Assembly: GCA_025359425.1 (NCBI GenBank)
Contig: JANYGC010000127.1
Location: 1-55,039, forward strand
Length of the DNA: 55,039 nt
Direction of reading: 5' to 3'
Source: Sphingomonadaceae bacterium
GTDB taxonomy: Bacteria; Pseudomonadota; Alphaproteobacteria; Sphingomonadales; Sphingomonadaceae
Each line of letters starts with the position of its first letter. Position 1 is the first letter of the stretch. The position numbers and the translations under genes are program-made. Of this stretch, positions 44,659-54,131 are shown piece by piece. Below the pieces are notes generated by a model that did no database searches, was not told where the DNA came from, and saw only the letters and a list, made by a program, of their open reading frames with translations.

Positions 44659-44736
44659 GGGTGGCCCCGTCCAACCGGAGTTAGAATTCGCGGACGCAAG
44701 CTGACGGGAGATGTAGTGCGATGGGAAATAGGTATA

Positions 44737-44768
44737 CTGTCCCCGGAATTCCCTGTCCCCGGAATTCG
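44737..44768 (+). repeat. Two tandem 16-bp repeats (CTGTCCCCGGAATTCC)
   Basis: Two units, 44737-44752 and 44753-44768, differing only in the last base, preceded by GGAAATAGGTATA. The same unit occurs in the opposite orientation about a dozen times at 46375-46540. Sequences of this form are, as far as I recall, common at the ends of REP-associated Y1 transposase elements; no such transposase is present here. Confidence 0.75.
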
Positions 44769-44831
44769 GCGAAAGCGTTTGGTCAGCGCTTGGTGTGCAA
44801 TACCTGGGCTCCTGCCAAGCGCATGAGATAC

Positions 44832-46202
44832 TCACATTTCGCGGCCATCGCCTGTCGCAAACTTGATTCGCAGGAATAGCTTAAATCCTCCTGGATCAGA
44901 GCCATATTCAGGCTTGAATGTCGAAGGTATGAAATCCCTGGTGTATGAGCCGCCGAGCCGCAACGAGAAGCCATGTTGCTGAAACAGGGTCCGCTCGTAG
45001 CCAACGGTTAGTGCCTTCACCCACCTGGGATCGGACGATCCACCGATCGTCACGACATCAAGTTGCTCGGGCGTAATTTGCAAGATTTCGGCCCTGCCGA
45101 AGAATGCGTTCGGCCCTTGTTGATAGACCCCTTCGCCGAGTAAGCTGGTTTGCGACGCGCTGTGGTCATCTCGCCCCTTTGCCCAGACAAGCGAAGTTCG
45201 CAGTGTCCCAGGTCCCATTTGATGCGAAGTTGCCAGCCAGGCCGACGTGAAATGACTGTGTCTTTCAACGCCAGCGTCGTCCGGCGAAAGCACGTCACCG
45301 TATGAAGCTCCGACTTTGACTTGATCGCTAATGTCCTGGGTGAGGCGGAAGGCATAGGAATTCGGGCTGTGCAGCGGCAGCGGCCAGCTCACACCCTCGC
45401 CGCTGAACGCCGTCGCCTCGATTGTGGTGTGTGCAAAATGATATTCGATGCCCAGCACAGTCGAGGCATCATGGAACCCATCCTGCAACCCGTGGCCGAG
45501 CGGCGCATCGGGATTTCCCTCTGCCGACTGACGGTGCATGAACGGGACAGGGCCAATCGCAGCAGCTCCGCGAGGGGCAAACAGAAAGGTCAGTTGCTGG
45601 TCGCCGCCCGAGCCAATCGAGATAACGTCCCGGAACTCAAGCGCCATGATCGTATCATGGGCATGCATGTTGTCGATATTTTCGGATTGCAGGAGTTGCG
45701 GCGTGCCCTTGTCGCCCACGGTCAATTGCTCGGGCGACGCCATAATGCTGACACGCAGTTGATTGCCAGGTGTCAGGTCGTGGTTGTACATCAGCATCCA
45801 GCTGCCAGGGCCGGTCACACGTGACCCACCGCGCGGCCCGGTTGTGTGCGAATAGACCGCAAATTGATTTATCTTCAGCATGAACGGGGATTCGCCCTTT
45901 CCTCGATCGGTCATGTCCATGGCTGGGCTGGAGGTTGCGTGCGGAGTTGGCATGGCATTTGGAGCCGCTGCCGGGCCTTGATTGGACTTTGGCTCGTCAA
46001 CAATGGTTCCCGAACCAGCTTCCCTGTTGGGCACGCACATCTGCATGTCAGTATTCCAGCGCTCGCTCGGCGAGCATTGCGGCTGAGCGGCGTTGGCAGG
46101 GGCGCTCAACAGAATCGTTGCTGCCACAAGGCCCAAAGCCAAAGGCCGCGCCAAAGGTGCCCAAACTGCCGCTGGATGCGTCAAGACCAGCGACTCGTTC
46201 AT
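44832..46202 (-). CDS. Putative outer-membrane protein, possibly metal-related
   Basis: 456 residues. A signal peptide (about 15-39, ending ANAAQ) is followed by a Cys pair (CSPSER...MQMCVP) and a Pro/Met/His-containing linker (PHATSSPAMDM). The remainder is alternating hydrophobic/polar strand pattern with short turns, ending in FKLFLRIKF, consistent with a beta-barrel. The Met/His content (MHAHD, FMHRQ, ERHSHF) recalls proteins found beside copper-efflux genes, but no metal-resistance gene is adjacent. Base composition is visibly less GC-rich than the neighbours, and the gene is bracketed by inverted repeat arrays, suggesting transfer. Confidence 0.7.
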   Translation of the reverse strand: MNESLVLTHPAAVWAPLARPLALGLVAATILLSAPANAAQPQCSPSERWNTDMQMCVPNREAGSGTIVDEPKSNQGPAAAPNAMPTPHATSSPAMDMTDRGKGESPFMLKINQFAVYSHTTGPRGGSRVTGPGSWMLMYNHDLTPGNQLRVSIMASPEQLTVGDKGTPQLLQSENIDNMHAHDTIMALEFRDVISIGSGGDQQLTFLFAPRGAAAIGPVPFMHRQSAEGNPDAPLGHGLQDGFHDASTVLGIEYHFAHTTIEATAFSGEGVSWPLPLHSPNSYAFRLTQDISDQVKVGASYGDVLSPDDAGVERHSHFTSAWLATSHQMGPGTLRTSLVWAKGRDDHSASQTSLLGEGVYQQGPNAFFGRAEILQITPEQLDVVTIGGSSDPRWVKALTVGYERTLFQQHGFSLRLGGSYTRDFIPSTFKPEYGSDPGGFKLFLRIKFATGDGREM

Positions 46203-46374
46203 TCGGCAGTCTCGATGATGAGAGGAGATGAGGGTGAATCAATGCTCCCGAATTTTGCGCAGCGATTCATCTCAACTAACACGCCAAGCGGCGGAAAGTT
46301 CCATTTGCATCCTGTGATTCAGAGCCTGATCAGCTTTCCCCTGGTGTCCTGAATCTGAAGTTCCCTAACGTTTG

Positions 46375-46540
46375 CAATTCCAGGGACAGACAATTCCGGC
46401 AGACAATTCCGGGGACCACAATTCCGAGAATTCCGGGGACAGTGGAGAATTCCGCAGGAGAATTCCGGAATTCCGGGGAGGAATTCCGGGGACAGAGGAA
46501 TTCCGGGGACAGCAGAGGGAATTACGGGGAATTACGGTGA
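46375..46540 (-). repeat. Degenerate array of about 12 GGAATTCCGGGGACAG units
   Basis: Repeated AATTCCGGGGACAG blocks of 10-17 bases with shortened or mutated units (AATTCCAGGGACAG, AATTCCGGCAG, AATTACGGGG, AATTACGGTGACAG). It is the inverted counterpart of the two units at 44737-44768. Nothing recognisable is seen from 46541 to 46690. Confidence 0.8.
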
Positions 46541-46690
46541 CAGGTGCGATAACCCCTAAACTCGTCGCTGGCCGCACAGTCGTCCCCACCTTTCCTACAT
46601 TGCTTCCATCTGCCAGACTCTCCGGCCCCAGCCACCCCCGCACGGAGACTCCGCCACCCACCTTATCAGCCGCCGCACGAATACGTTTTG

Positions 46691-46837
46691 GTGTGACTTT
46701 CGTGTGACCTTTGCGCATTCCGCGCCTTTCCCGCAGATCGCGAAGTGTCACCCTCCGGCGCAAATAATTCGATAATTCAATGAACTAACCGCAAATTCAG
46801 GGTGACACACTGTCACCTTTGTCACCCAAGCGTCACC
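46691..46837. promoter_or_regulatory. Cluster of TGTCAC/GTGACA motifs
   Basis: Seven TGTGAC, TGTCACC or CGTCACC elements lie within about 150 bases. They include a symmetric pair GGTGACA CAC TGTCACC (46801-46817) with 7-bp arms. The cluster lies upstream of the small zinc-ribbon gene and could be a multi-site operator. No protein can be named from it. Confidence 0.45.
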
Positions 46838-46960
46838 CACCAGTCGATCCATTCCGCGCAGAACCTGGTCACCGCCAGCACCACCGACGCCTACTGGTAC
46901 CGCTATGACAGTCCCAATCTGCTCGCGGCCACCGACGTTTTCGCCCATAAGGCGGGGACA

Positions 46961-47161
46961 ATGCGCACAAGGCAAAGCATCTGCATCAGGAAGGCGCGCT
47001 ATGCGAGCGAGCTTGACGCGCTGGTGGCCGCCGCCAAGGCTGATTTTCCGCTCCGGCCCTATCGCTGCGATCGCTGCGGGCAGTGTCACCTGACCAGCCG
47101 CACCAAAGGCAAGCGCACCCCGCGCCCGCTTCTGTCAGCCGATGCGCCCGCACCCGCTTAA
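46961..47161 (+). CDS. Small zinc-ribbon-like protein
   Basis: 66 residues, hypothetical. The core RPYRCDRCGQCHLTSRTKGKR has CxxCxxCH, a likely zinc site of the kind found in short zinc-ribbon proteins. KARYASELDALVAAAKADFP forms a preceding helix. ATG 46961 with AAGGCGGGG upstream is preferred; the same frame is open back to 46802 with no supporting signal. It overlaps the RNase H-like gene by 20 bases, so both are likely translated from one message. A role in nucleic-acid binding together with that protein is inferred. Confidence 0.6.
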   Translation: MRTRQSICIRKARYASELDALVAAAKADFPLRPYRCDRCGQCHLTSRTKGKRTPRPLLSADAPAPA

Positions 47162-47528
47162 GGTCTTCTTCGACGGGGGTTGCCGGCCCAACCCGGGGCG
47201 GATCGAAGTCGCTGTGGTGGCGCGTGGGGTCAGTTACCTGTTCGACGACCTGGGCGAGGGCAGCAATACCGATGCCGAATGGCTGGCGCTGATCAAAGCG
47301 CTCGAAGTAGCGCAGAGCCTGGGCGAACCGCACTTCATCCTGCTCGGCGATGCCCGGGCAGTAATCTCTCAGGCCAACGGAGTGGCCAAATGCCGCAGCC
47401 CGGCATCACAGACGCACCGGGCGCGCTTTGCCGCGCTCGTGGCGATGGCTGAGCCCAGGCGGATCCGGTGGATTGCCCGGGCCCAGAACCTTGCCGGAAT
47501 TGCGCTGGCGGCCCGGCACGGCCGCTGA
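47142..47528 (+). CDS. RNase H-like domain protein
   Basis: 128 residues, RNase H fold (reverse-transcriptase-like/RNase HI family). Catalytic positions seen: Asp11 in VFFDGGCRPNPG, Glu46 in TDAEWLALIKAL, Asp70 in ILLGDARAVISQ. The fourth, in the usual NxxADxLA motif, reads NLAGIALA, so the last acidic residue is missing. Activity on RNA-DNA hybrids is therefore uncertain. It overlaps the preceding zinc-ribbon gene by 20 bases. A decayed relative lies at 11209-11403. Confidence 0.78.
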   Translation: MRPHPLKVFFDGGCRPNPGRIEVAVVARGVSYLFDDLGEGSNTDAEWLALIKALEVAQSLGEPHFILLGDARAVISQANGVAKCRSPASQTHRARFAALVAMAEPRRIRWIARAQNLAGIALAARHGR

Positions 47529-47655
47529 GCACGGCCTCCCATTCCAGCTCCACTCATCGCCACATGCTTGGACTCGAGGAACTTCGGCCGCACTGCTGCG
47601 TTGTGCAAATGCAGCAAATGGCGGCATTGCCTGCCGCGACGGGGTTGATCGAGCG

Positions 47656-49911
47656 ATGATGGGGTGGCGGGACTGCTTGAGCCGAAAGCGCTGGTTGCGT
47701 CTGGCTTCGGCTGCCGCAGTCATCGCCGCACCCACGGCCGTCCATGCCCGCCAGGTCGCACTTCCACCGCCGCCGCCGCTCGCTCCAGCCTTCCGGCCGA
47801 ATGCAGTTCCCCCGCCACCGCCCGGCGCGAACCTGCCCGAGGTCAAGCCGATCATCCCCGACGATGAGTTCAACGCGGCGGTCCCCAAGCTCGATCCTGC
47901 GGATGATCCCGAACTCGCCAAGCCGCTCGAATCGATTGGCGATTTTGAGCGGCGGATTGCGTCCGAACAGGCCGGGGCCAAGCCGCAGGAGGGCCAAGCG
48001 CCGCCCGGCGGTGATCCGGCGCTGGCCGACCAGCAAGCGGTCGAGGCGATCGGCGACGCACCGATCCGCGAAGCCGAGCTGACCAAGCCGCTCCCGCCGC
48101 TTGAGGACTTCAAGGTCGAGCAGGTCAAATTCGTCGATGCGCCAGCGGATACCCGCGACGTGGCGATCGCGTACCAGGTCCAGCTGACCGGGCTCGACCC
48201 AGCCGACGCGCTGACCGAGGCCGATCTCGCCGACCGCTTCGATGACCTGTCGGCGCTGCGCCGCGGCAAGGGCAACGCCGCCAACGCCGCGCAGGTCGCC
48301 AGCCGCGCGGGCGAAGATGTGGTGCTGGTCAGGAAACTGCTCGCCGGCGAGGGCTGGTTCGATGCGGTGGTCGCAACCCGGCTCGACCGTTCCGACGCGG
48401 CGGACGGCCAGCCGCTGCTCGCGGTGATCGAGGTTACGCCGGGCAAGCGCTTCGCTTACTCCAGCATCACCGTGCAGGCCGAGCCGACCTTGCCGCCCGG
48501 GCTGATCCGGGACAACCTGGGCTTGAAACTCGGCGATCCGGTCCGCGCCGAGCAGGTGCTGGTCGAGGAAGCCAAGGTCGCGCTCGCGCTGCCCGAAAAC
48601 GGCTATCCGTTCGGCGAGGTGGGTCAGCGCGATGTGCTGCTTGATCAGGATACCGGCGGCGCGGACTACACGTTGCCGGTCACGGTCGGTCCGCGCGGGA
48701 CCTATGGCGCAATCGTCAGCGAGGGCAACGAGGCGTTCGGCGCGGATCATGTCGCGGTGCTCGCCCGGTTCAAGCCCGGCGAGCTTTATGACAGCCGCAA
48801 GGTCGATGATTTGCGCCAGGCACTGATCGCCACCGGGCTGTTCAAGGGCATCGGCATCGAACCGCGCCGCACCGGGCTGACCGGGCCCGATGGCACCGAG
48901 GTGGTCAATCTGGCGGTCAAGCAGGAAGCCGGTCCGCCCCGGGTCATCGCCGCCACCGCAGGCTACAGCACCGGCGAAGGCTTCCGCGCTGAGGCCAGCT
49001 GGACACACCGCAACTTCTCCCCGCCCGAAGGCGCGCTGATCGTCAGCGGCGTGCTGGGCACGCTCGAGCAGGGCGCGGGCGTGACTTTCCGCCGCTCGAA
49101 CGCGGGCAAGCGCGATCGCAGCTTCGAACTCGCGGCCGAGCTGAACCATTCGAACTACGATGCCTTCTCGGCCTATACCGGGCGGCTGGCGGTACGGGTC
49201 AGTTACGATTCGACCCCGCTGTGGCAGAAGCGCTTCACCTACGCTTATGGCGCGCAACTGATCGGGAGCAACGAGAGCGTCTACGCCCCGGCCATCGCCG
49301 CGCGCGAACGGCGCACCTATGCGATCGCCGGGCTGTCCGGGCAAGTCGGGTTCGATACCACCGACAACTTGCTCGATCCGGGCAAGGGCTTCCGCCTGAT
49401 CGCGCTGGTCGAGCCCGAAGGATCGCTCAATCGCGGGTTCTCGCCCTACGCCCGGTTGCGGCTCGACGGGTCGGCGTATTATCGCTTCGGGGGCAACATC
49501 ACCCTTGCCGCGCGCGCCCGGATCGGGACGATCCAGGGGGTCAGCCTCGATGATCTGGCGCCGTCGCGGCGGCTTTATGCCGGCGGCGGCGGATCGGTGC
49601 GCGGCTTCGGCTATCAGCAACTGGGTCCGCGCGATCCCAACAACGATCCGACCGGCGCGCGCAGCGTGGTCGAAGGCGCATTCGAGGTGCGCTACCGCTT
49701 CGGCGATTACGGCGTGGTCGGGTTGGTCGATGCCGGACAAGCCTACACCGCCGCCTTCCCGGCGCTCGACGACCTCAGGCTCGGCGTGGGTCTCGGCGGG
49801 CGAATCTATACCAATTTCGGGCCGGTCCGGATCGACGTCGCCACCCCGCTGAAGCGCCGGGTGGGTGAGAGCCGGTTCAACATCTACGTCTCGATCGGGC
49901 AGGCATTCTGA
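47656..49911 (+). CDS. tamA: TamA-like Omp85 outer-membrane assembly protein
   Basis: 751 residues. A signal peptide (about 10-32, ending VHA) is followed by a proline-rich stretch (PPPPPLAPAF...PPPPPGANLPE) unusual for the family. POTRA-like domains follow (about 140-385), then the Omp85 barrel with GGGGSVRGFGYQ as the conserved lid-lock (VRGF/Y) motif. The C terminus is RFNIYVSIGQAF. Works with TamB in moving proteins or lipids to the outer membrane. ATG 47656 is the first good start after the RNase H-like gene; the ribosome binding site is weak. The stop overlaps the tamB start (TGATG). Confidence 0.9.
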   Translation: MMGWRDCLSRKRWLRLASAAAVIAAPTAVHARQVALPPPPPLAPAFRPNAVPPPPPGANLPEVKPIIPDDEFNAAVPKLDPADDPELAKPLESIGDFERRIASEQAGAKPQEGQAPPGGDPALADQQAVEAIGDAPIREAELTKPLPPLEDFKVEQVKFVDAPADTRDVAIAYQVQLTGLDPADALTEADLADRFDDLSALRRGKGNAANAAQVASRAGEDVVLVRKLLAGEGWFDAVVATRLDRSDAADGQPLLAVIEVTPGKRFAYSSITVQAEPTLPPGLIRDNLGLKLGDPVRAEQVLVEEAKVALALPENGYPFGEVGQRDVLLDQDTGGADYTLPVTVGPRGTYGAIVSEGNEAFGADHVAVLARFKPGELYDSRKVDDLRQALIATGLFKGIGIEPRRTGLTGPDGTEVVNLAVKQEAGPPRVIAATAGYSTGEGFRAEASWTHRNFSPPEGALIVSGVLGTLEQGAGVTFRRSNAGKRDRSFELAAELNHSNYDAFSAYTGRLAVRVSYDSTPLWQKRFTYAYGAQLIGSNESVYAPAIAARERRTYAIAGLSGQVGFDTTDNLLDPGKGFRLIALVEPEGSLNRGFSPYARLRLDGSAYYRFGGNITLAARARIGTIQGVSLDDLAPSRRLYAGGGGSVRGFGYQQLGPRDPNNDPTGARSVVEGAFEVRYRFGDYGVVGLVDAGQAYTAAFPALDDLRLGVGLGGRIYTNFGPVRIDVATPLKRRVGESRFNIYVSIGQAF

Positions 49912-52900
49912 TGGACGATGCCGAAGCCCCGTCAGCTGCGAGCGCGGCCGCTTCGCCCAAGCGCCTGTTGCGCTGGGTCGGCGGAGTGCTGCTGGCGGTA
50001 GTCCTGTTGTTGACGGCACTTTTCGCCTTTGTGCAGACCGACGCCGGACACCGGTTCGCGGCGCGCCAGATCTCGGGAATGACCTTCGCCAACGGCCTGA
50101 GGATCGGGGTCGGGCGGATCGAGGGTTCGCTGTTTGGCAAGACCCGGCTGATCGACGTGATCGCTTACGACACCAAAGGACGGTTTGCCGGGGCGCCGGT
50201 GGTCGAGATCGACTGGCGGCCGCTGGCCTATCTCGGCAACCACATCAACGTCCGCTCGCTTAGTGCGGGAACCGTCACGCTCGAACGGGTTCCGCAATTC
50301 AAAGTCAGCACCACCGCCGGCCCGCTGCTCCCCGATCTCGACATCGATGTCGGCGCGGTCAGGATCGACCGCCTGATTGCGCTGCCCGCAGTCTCAGGCG
50401 AACGGCGTGAACTTAGGTTAACCGGCAAGGCCAAAATCGCCGACCGCCGCGCGCAAGTGACCGCGCTCGCCGAGACCATCGCAGCCCCCGGCGGAGTTGC
50501 TGGAAGTGGGGGCGGCGATCGGCTCGATCTGGTGCTCGATGCGGTGCCCGAGGCCGGCCGGCTGCGCCTCAAGCTGGCGGTGGACGCACCGCAGGGCGGG
50601 GTGCTCGCGGCGCTGGCGCGGATCGACCAGTCGCTCGCGCTGGAAGTGGATGGTTCAGGCGACTGGGCCAAGTGGGACGGCACTTTTGGCGCTGATGTTG
50701 GCGGGAGAACGATGGCGAATCTCGCCTTGTCGGCGCGCGATGGTACTTTCGCCATCAGGGGCCCGGCTGAGCTGGGGCGTTTGCTCGGCGGCGTGCCCGC
50801 GGTGCTGCTCGATGCCACCACCCAGCTCGATCTTGCCGCCAAGCTCGACAACCGGCGCGCAACAATTACCGGCACGCTCCGCTCTGACGCGCTGTCGTTG
50901 ACGCCCGGCGGCGTGATCGATTTGTCGGACAACACCTTCGACGCGTTCAAGCTCGAGATTCTTCTGCTTCGCCCAGGTGCGCTGGCCACCAACCTCGCGG
51001 GCCGGGCCCTGCGTGCGCAGCTCGAAATGAACGGCGCGTTTGCTCGGCCCGTCGTGCAGTACCATCTGACCGCAGGGGCACTGGCGACGAACGACGTGGT
51101 GCTTGAAGGGATCGACGCCAGCGGAAAGGCGCGGGTCGATCCGGACCAGATCGTCATTCCGGTCGCAGCCCGGATCGCGCGGATTGGCGGGCTCGACAGT
51201 GTCGCCGGGGGCACCTTGACGAACGTCCGGCTAAGCGGCGATCTGGCGGTCGACGGGACCCGCATCCTGTCGGATAACATGAAGGTCAAGTCGGACCGGA
51301 TCGACGCCAAGGCCGTCCTGCTCGCCGATACTGCGCGGGGTTTCTATACGGGAGCGTTCGAAGGCCGGATCAACAATTACAAGATCGACAGCGTCGGGGT
51401 CTTTGCGGTGCAGACCACCGCTGATCTCAAGCGCAGCGGGTCTGGCTTCACCCTGACCGGCACTGTGAAAGCGCGTTCGAAGCAGCTGTTCAACGCCAAT
51501 GTGCGGGATCTGCTCGGCGGCAACGCGGTCGGATCGAGCCGGCTGGTCTATGGACCCGACGGGGTGATCCGTTTTTCGCGGCTCAGGGTATCGGCGCCCG
51601 AACTCCAGATCTTCGATGGCCGCGGCAGTTATGGCAGCGGCGGCAAACTGGCCATCATCGCGAGCGGGCATTCGCTCCGTTACGGCCCACTGGCGGTCGA
51701 GCTGACCGGCACGCTGGCGCAGCCGCGCGCGGTATTGCTGGCGAAGAACCCCGGGTTCGGGATCGGCCTTGCCGGGGTGCGGGCGCAGATCATCAGCACC
51801 GGTGGCGGCTACCGCTTCAATGCTACCGGGCAGACCGATTACGGGCCGCTCAGCGCCGACGTAACGCTGCTGCAGGGCAGGGCGCTGACCCTTCAGGTCA
51901 ACCGTGGCGATCTTGCCGGGATCGGCTTTAGCGGCCGCATCCAGCGCACACCGGCGGGGCCGTTTGCGGGACAGCTCGATGCCAATGGACGCGGCCTGGT
52001 CGGGGTAATCCGGCTCGGCGTGGCGGGACGCTATCAGGAGGCGCTGGTCAATTTGCGCGCCAACGACACCGTGCTGCCCGGCCCGGCGCAGCTGTCGATC
52101 GGCAGCGCGATCGTCGATGCGCGGATCGTGCTTTATGCCAAACCGTGGGTGGTCGCCGACGTGCAGCTGGCGCAGACCCGGATGCGGGGCCTCAATCTCA
52201 CCGCTGCGCGCGCGCAGGTCGATTACCGCGACGGGCGGGGCCAGGCGAAATTTGTCGCCGAGGGGGTCAGCGGGGTGCCGTTTAAGCTGGCCGGCAACGC
52301 CCAGCTCGAGCCGAACCTGTGGCGCGCCGCGCTCGATGGAAGGGTCCGCGGGATCGCCTTCCGCACCGCCAGCCCGGCGCGGATCATCCCGTCTAGGGCA
52401 GGTTATGAATTGCTCCCGACCCGCTTCGATTTCGGCCAGGGCAGCCTCCGGCTGGCAGGCAAATATGGCGCGGGGCTCAAGCTCGAAACCCGGATGGACC
52501 GGCTCGACATGGCGCTGCTCAACGCCTTCCTGCCCGGCTACGGGATCGGCGGCAAGGCGACCGGCTCGCTCGATTTCGATCAACCCAGCCCCGGCGCATT
52601 CCCGCAGGCCGATGCCCGGCTGACCATCGACGGCTTCTCGCGCACCACCGCAGCGGCGGTCAGCCAGCCGGTCGATATCAATTTCGTCGGCAAGCTGCTC
52701 GCCGATGGCGGCGAGGGCCGCGCCGTGATCCGCGAGCGCGACGCGGTGATCGGGCGCTTGGTCGCCTCGCTTCGCCCGCTTGGCCCAGGTGCCGGCAATT
52801 GGGTCAACCGCGTCACCGCTGCGCCGCTCGGCGGGGGCATCCGCTACAACGGCCCGGCCGACACGCTGTGGTCGTTCGTCGGCTCAGCCGACCAGAACCT

Positions 52901-54131
52901 GTCGGGGCCGATCGCGGTCGGCGCGGATTTCTCGGGCCGATTGCGCCAACCGCAGCTGGCCGGGATCGTGCGCGGCGAGAACCTGACTTACGAGAATCAG
53001 ACCTTTGGCACCCGGCTCACGGGGATGGCGTTGGCGGGGAAATTTGCCGGCAACCGGCTGCAAGTCGAACGGTTCAATGCCGTGGCGGGAACAGGCAAGA
53101 TTTCGGGGCAGGGCTATTTCAGCCTCGCCGCCGCCGAAGGCTTTCCGATGGACATGACCTTCGATCTCGCCAACGCCCGGCTGGCACGCAGCGATACGCT
53201 GTCCTCGGCGGCGACCGGACAGCTGCGGCTGCGCAAAAGCGCTGGGGAAAACGCGCTGCTGTCGGGAAAATTGCTGCTCCCGGAAACGCGCTACGAGCTG
53301 GTCCGGCAAGGCGCGTCCGAAGTGCCCGAACTGACCGGCGTGCGCTTCAAACCGCCGCGCGGGCGGCCGCGGATCACCGGCAATGAGCCCGCCGTGCCGC
53401 GCGGCAGCCTGCTCGATGGGCTGCGCCTCGATATCGCATTGGCCGCGCCCAACCAGCTCTATGTCACCGGGATGGGGCTCGACAGCGAATGGCGCGCCGA
53501 TCTGCATGTGACCGGCACGATCTACGACAAGCGCGTCGCAGGCTCGATCGACCTGGTGCGCGGCAACCTCGGCTTTGCCGGGCGTCAGTTCGAGCTGCAG
53601 GAAGGCCGCCTGATCTTTACCGGCGGCATGCTCAGCGATCCGCAGATTGCCTTGAGCGCGAGCGAGCAAATCGACGATATCGCGGTGACGATCAACGTCT
53701 CGGGCCGCGCGCTCAATCCGCAGATCAGCTTCGGCTCAAGCCCGTCGCTACCGTCCGACGAAGTGCTGTCGCGGATTCTGTTCGGCAATTCGGTCGGGCA
53801 GCTCTCGCCGATCCAGGCGATCCAGCTCGCGGCCTCGCTCAACAGCTTGCGCGGCACCGGCGGCGGGCTCAACCCGCTGGGTAAATTGCGTGCTGCCACC
53901 GGGATCTCGCGGTTGCGCATCCTCACCCCCGATGAAGCGAGCGGCCGCGGCACCGCGATTGCCGCAGGGCGCTACATTTCGAACAACGTCTATCTCGAAG
54001 TCATCACCGATGCGCGCGGTTTCACCGCGACGCGGATCGAGGTAAGCCTCAGCCCGGCGCTCTCGATTCTCAGCGAAGCCGGCGGATCGGGCGTCACCAA
54101 CTTCGACGTCCGCTACCGGAAACGCTACTGA
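49911..54131 (+). CDS. tamB: TamB-like translocation and assembly protein (DUF490)
   Basis: 1,406 residues, the size range of TamB/YtfN and AsmA-like bridge proteins. A short cytoplasmic head, one membrane helix (about 20-42), then a very long repetitive beta-rich body rich in G-x-L/V-x-V strands. The conserved C-terminal TamB domain (about 1080-1406) contains GSIDLVRGNLGFAGRQFEL, ILFGNSVGQLSPIQAIQLA and a final FDVRYRKRY. Spans the periplasm between the membranes as partner of TamA. Starts one base inside the tamA stop and ends one base inside the next gene. Confidence 0.93.
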   Translation: MDDAEAPSAASAAASPKRLLRWVGGVLLAVVLLLTALFAFVQTDAGHRFAARQISGMTFANGLRIGVGRIEGSLFGKTRLIDVIAYDTKGRFAGAPVVEIDWRPLAYLGNHINVRSLSAGTVTLERVPQFKVSTTAGPLLPDLDIDVGAVRIDRLIALPAVSGERRELRLTGKAKIADRRAQVTALAETIAAPGGVAGSGGGDRLDLVLDAVPEAGRLRLKLAVDAPQGGVLAALARIDQSLALEVDGSGDWAKWDGTFGADVGGRTMANLALSARDGTFAIRGPAELGRLLGGVPAVLLDATTQLDLAAKLDNRRATITGTLRSDALSLTPGGVIDLSDNTFDAFKLEILLLRPGALATNLAGRALRAQLEMNGAFARPVVQYHLTAGALATNDVVLEGIDASGKARVDPDQIVIPVAARIARIGGLDSVAGGTLTNVRLSGDLAVDGTRILSDNMKVKSDRIDAKAVLLADTARGFYTGAFEGRINNYKIDSVGVFAVQTTADLKRSGSGFTLTGTVKARSKQLFNANVRDLLGGNAVGSSRLVYGPDGVIRFSRLRVSAPELQIFDGRGSYGSGGKLAIIASGHSLRYGPLAVELTGTLAQPRAVLLAKNPGFGIGLAGVRAQIISTGGGYRFNATGQTDYGPLSADVTLLQGRALTLQVNRGDLAGIGFSGRIQRTPAGPFAGQLDANGRGLVGVIRLGVAGRYQEALVNLRANDTVLPGPAQLSIGSAIVDARIVLYAKPWVVADVQLAQTRMRGLNLTAARAQVDYRDGRGQAKFVAEGVSGVPFKLAGNAQLEPNLWRAALDGRVRGIAFRTASPARIIPSRAGYELLPTRFDFGQGSLRLAGKYGAGLKLETRMDRLDMALLNAFLPGYGIGGKATGSLDFDQPSPGAFPQADARLTIDGFSRTTAAAVSQPVDINFVGKLLADGGEGRAVIRERDAVIGRLVASLRPLGPGAGNWVNRVTAAPLGGGIRYNGPADTLWSFVGSADQNLSGPIAVGADFSGRLRQPQLAGIVRGENLTYENQTFGTRLTGMALAGKFAGNRLQVERFNAVAGTGKISGQGYFSLAAAEGFPMDMTFDLANARLARSDTLSSAATGQLRLRKSAGENALLSGKLLLPETRYELVRQGASEVPELTGVRFKPPRGRPRITGNEPAVPRGSLLDGLRLDIALAAPNQLYVTGMGLDSEWRADLHVTGTIYDKRVAGSIDLVRGNLGFAGRQFELQEGRLIFTGGMLSDPQIALSASEQIDDIAVTINVSGRALNPQISFGSSPSLPSDEVLSRILFGNSVGQLSPIQAIQLAASLNSLRGTGGGLNPLGKLRAATGISRLRILTPDEASGRGTAIAAGRYISNNVYLEVITDARGFTATRIEVSLSPALSILSEAGGSGVTNFDVRYRKRY

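Noticed and set aside
46375..46540. Regularly repeated short units as a possible CRISPR array.
   Set aside because: Units are 10-17 bases with no unique spacers of constant length and no cas genes in the window.
46365..46763. Minus-strand open frame of 132 codons across the GGAATTCC repeat array.
   Set aside because: Most of its sequence is the translated repeat; no ribosome binding site or family signal.
47554..50019. Very long minus-strand open frame opposite tamA (821 codons), and similar long antisense frames opposite other genes.
   Set aside because: High GC content leaves antisense frames open by chance; the opposite strand encodes clear protein families.
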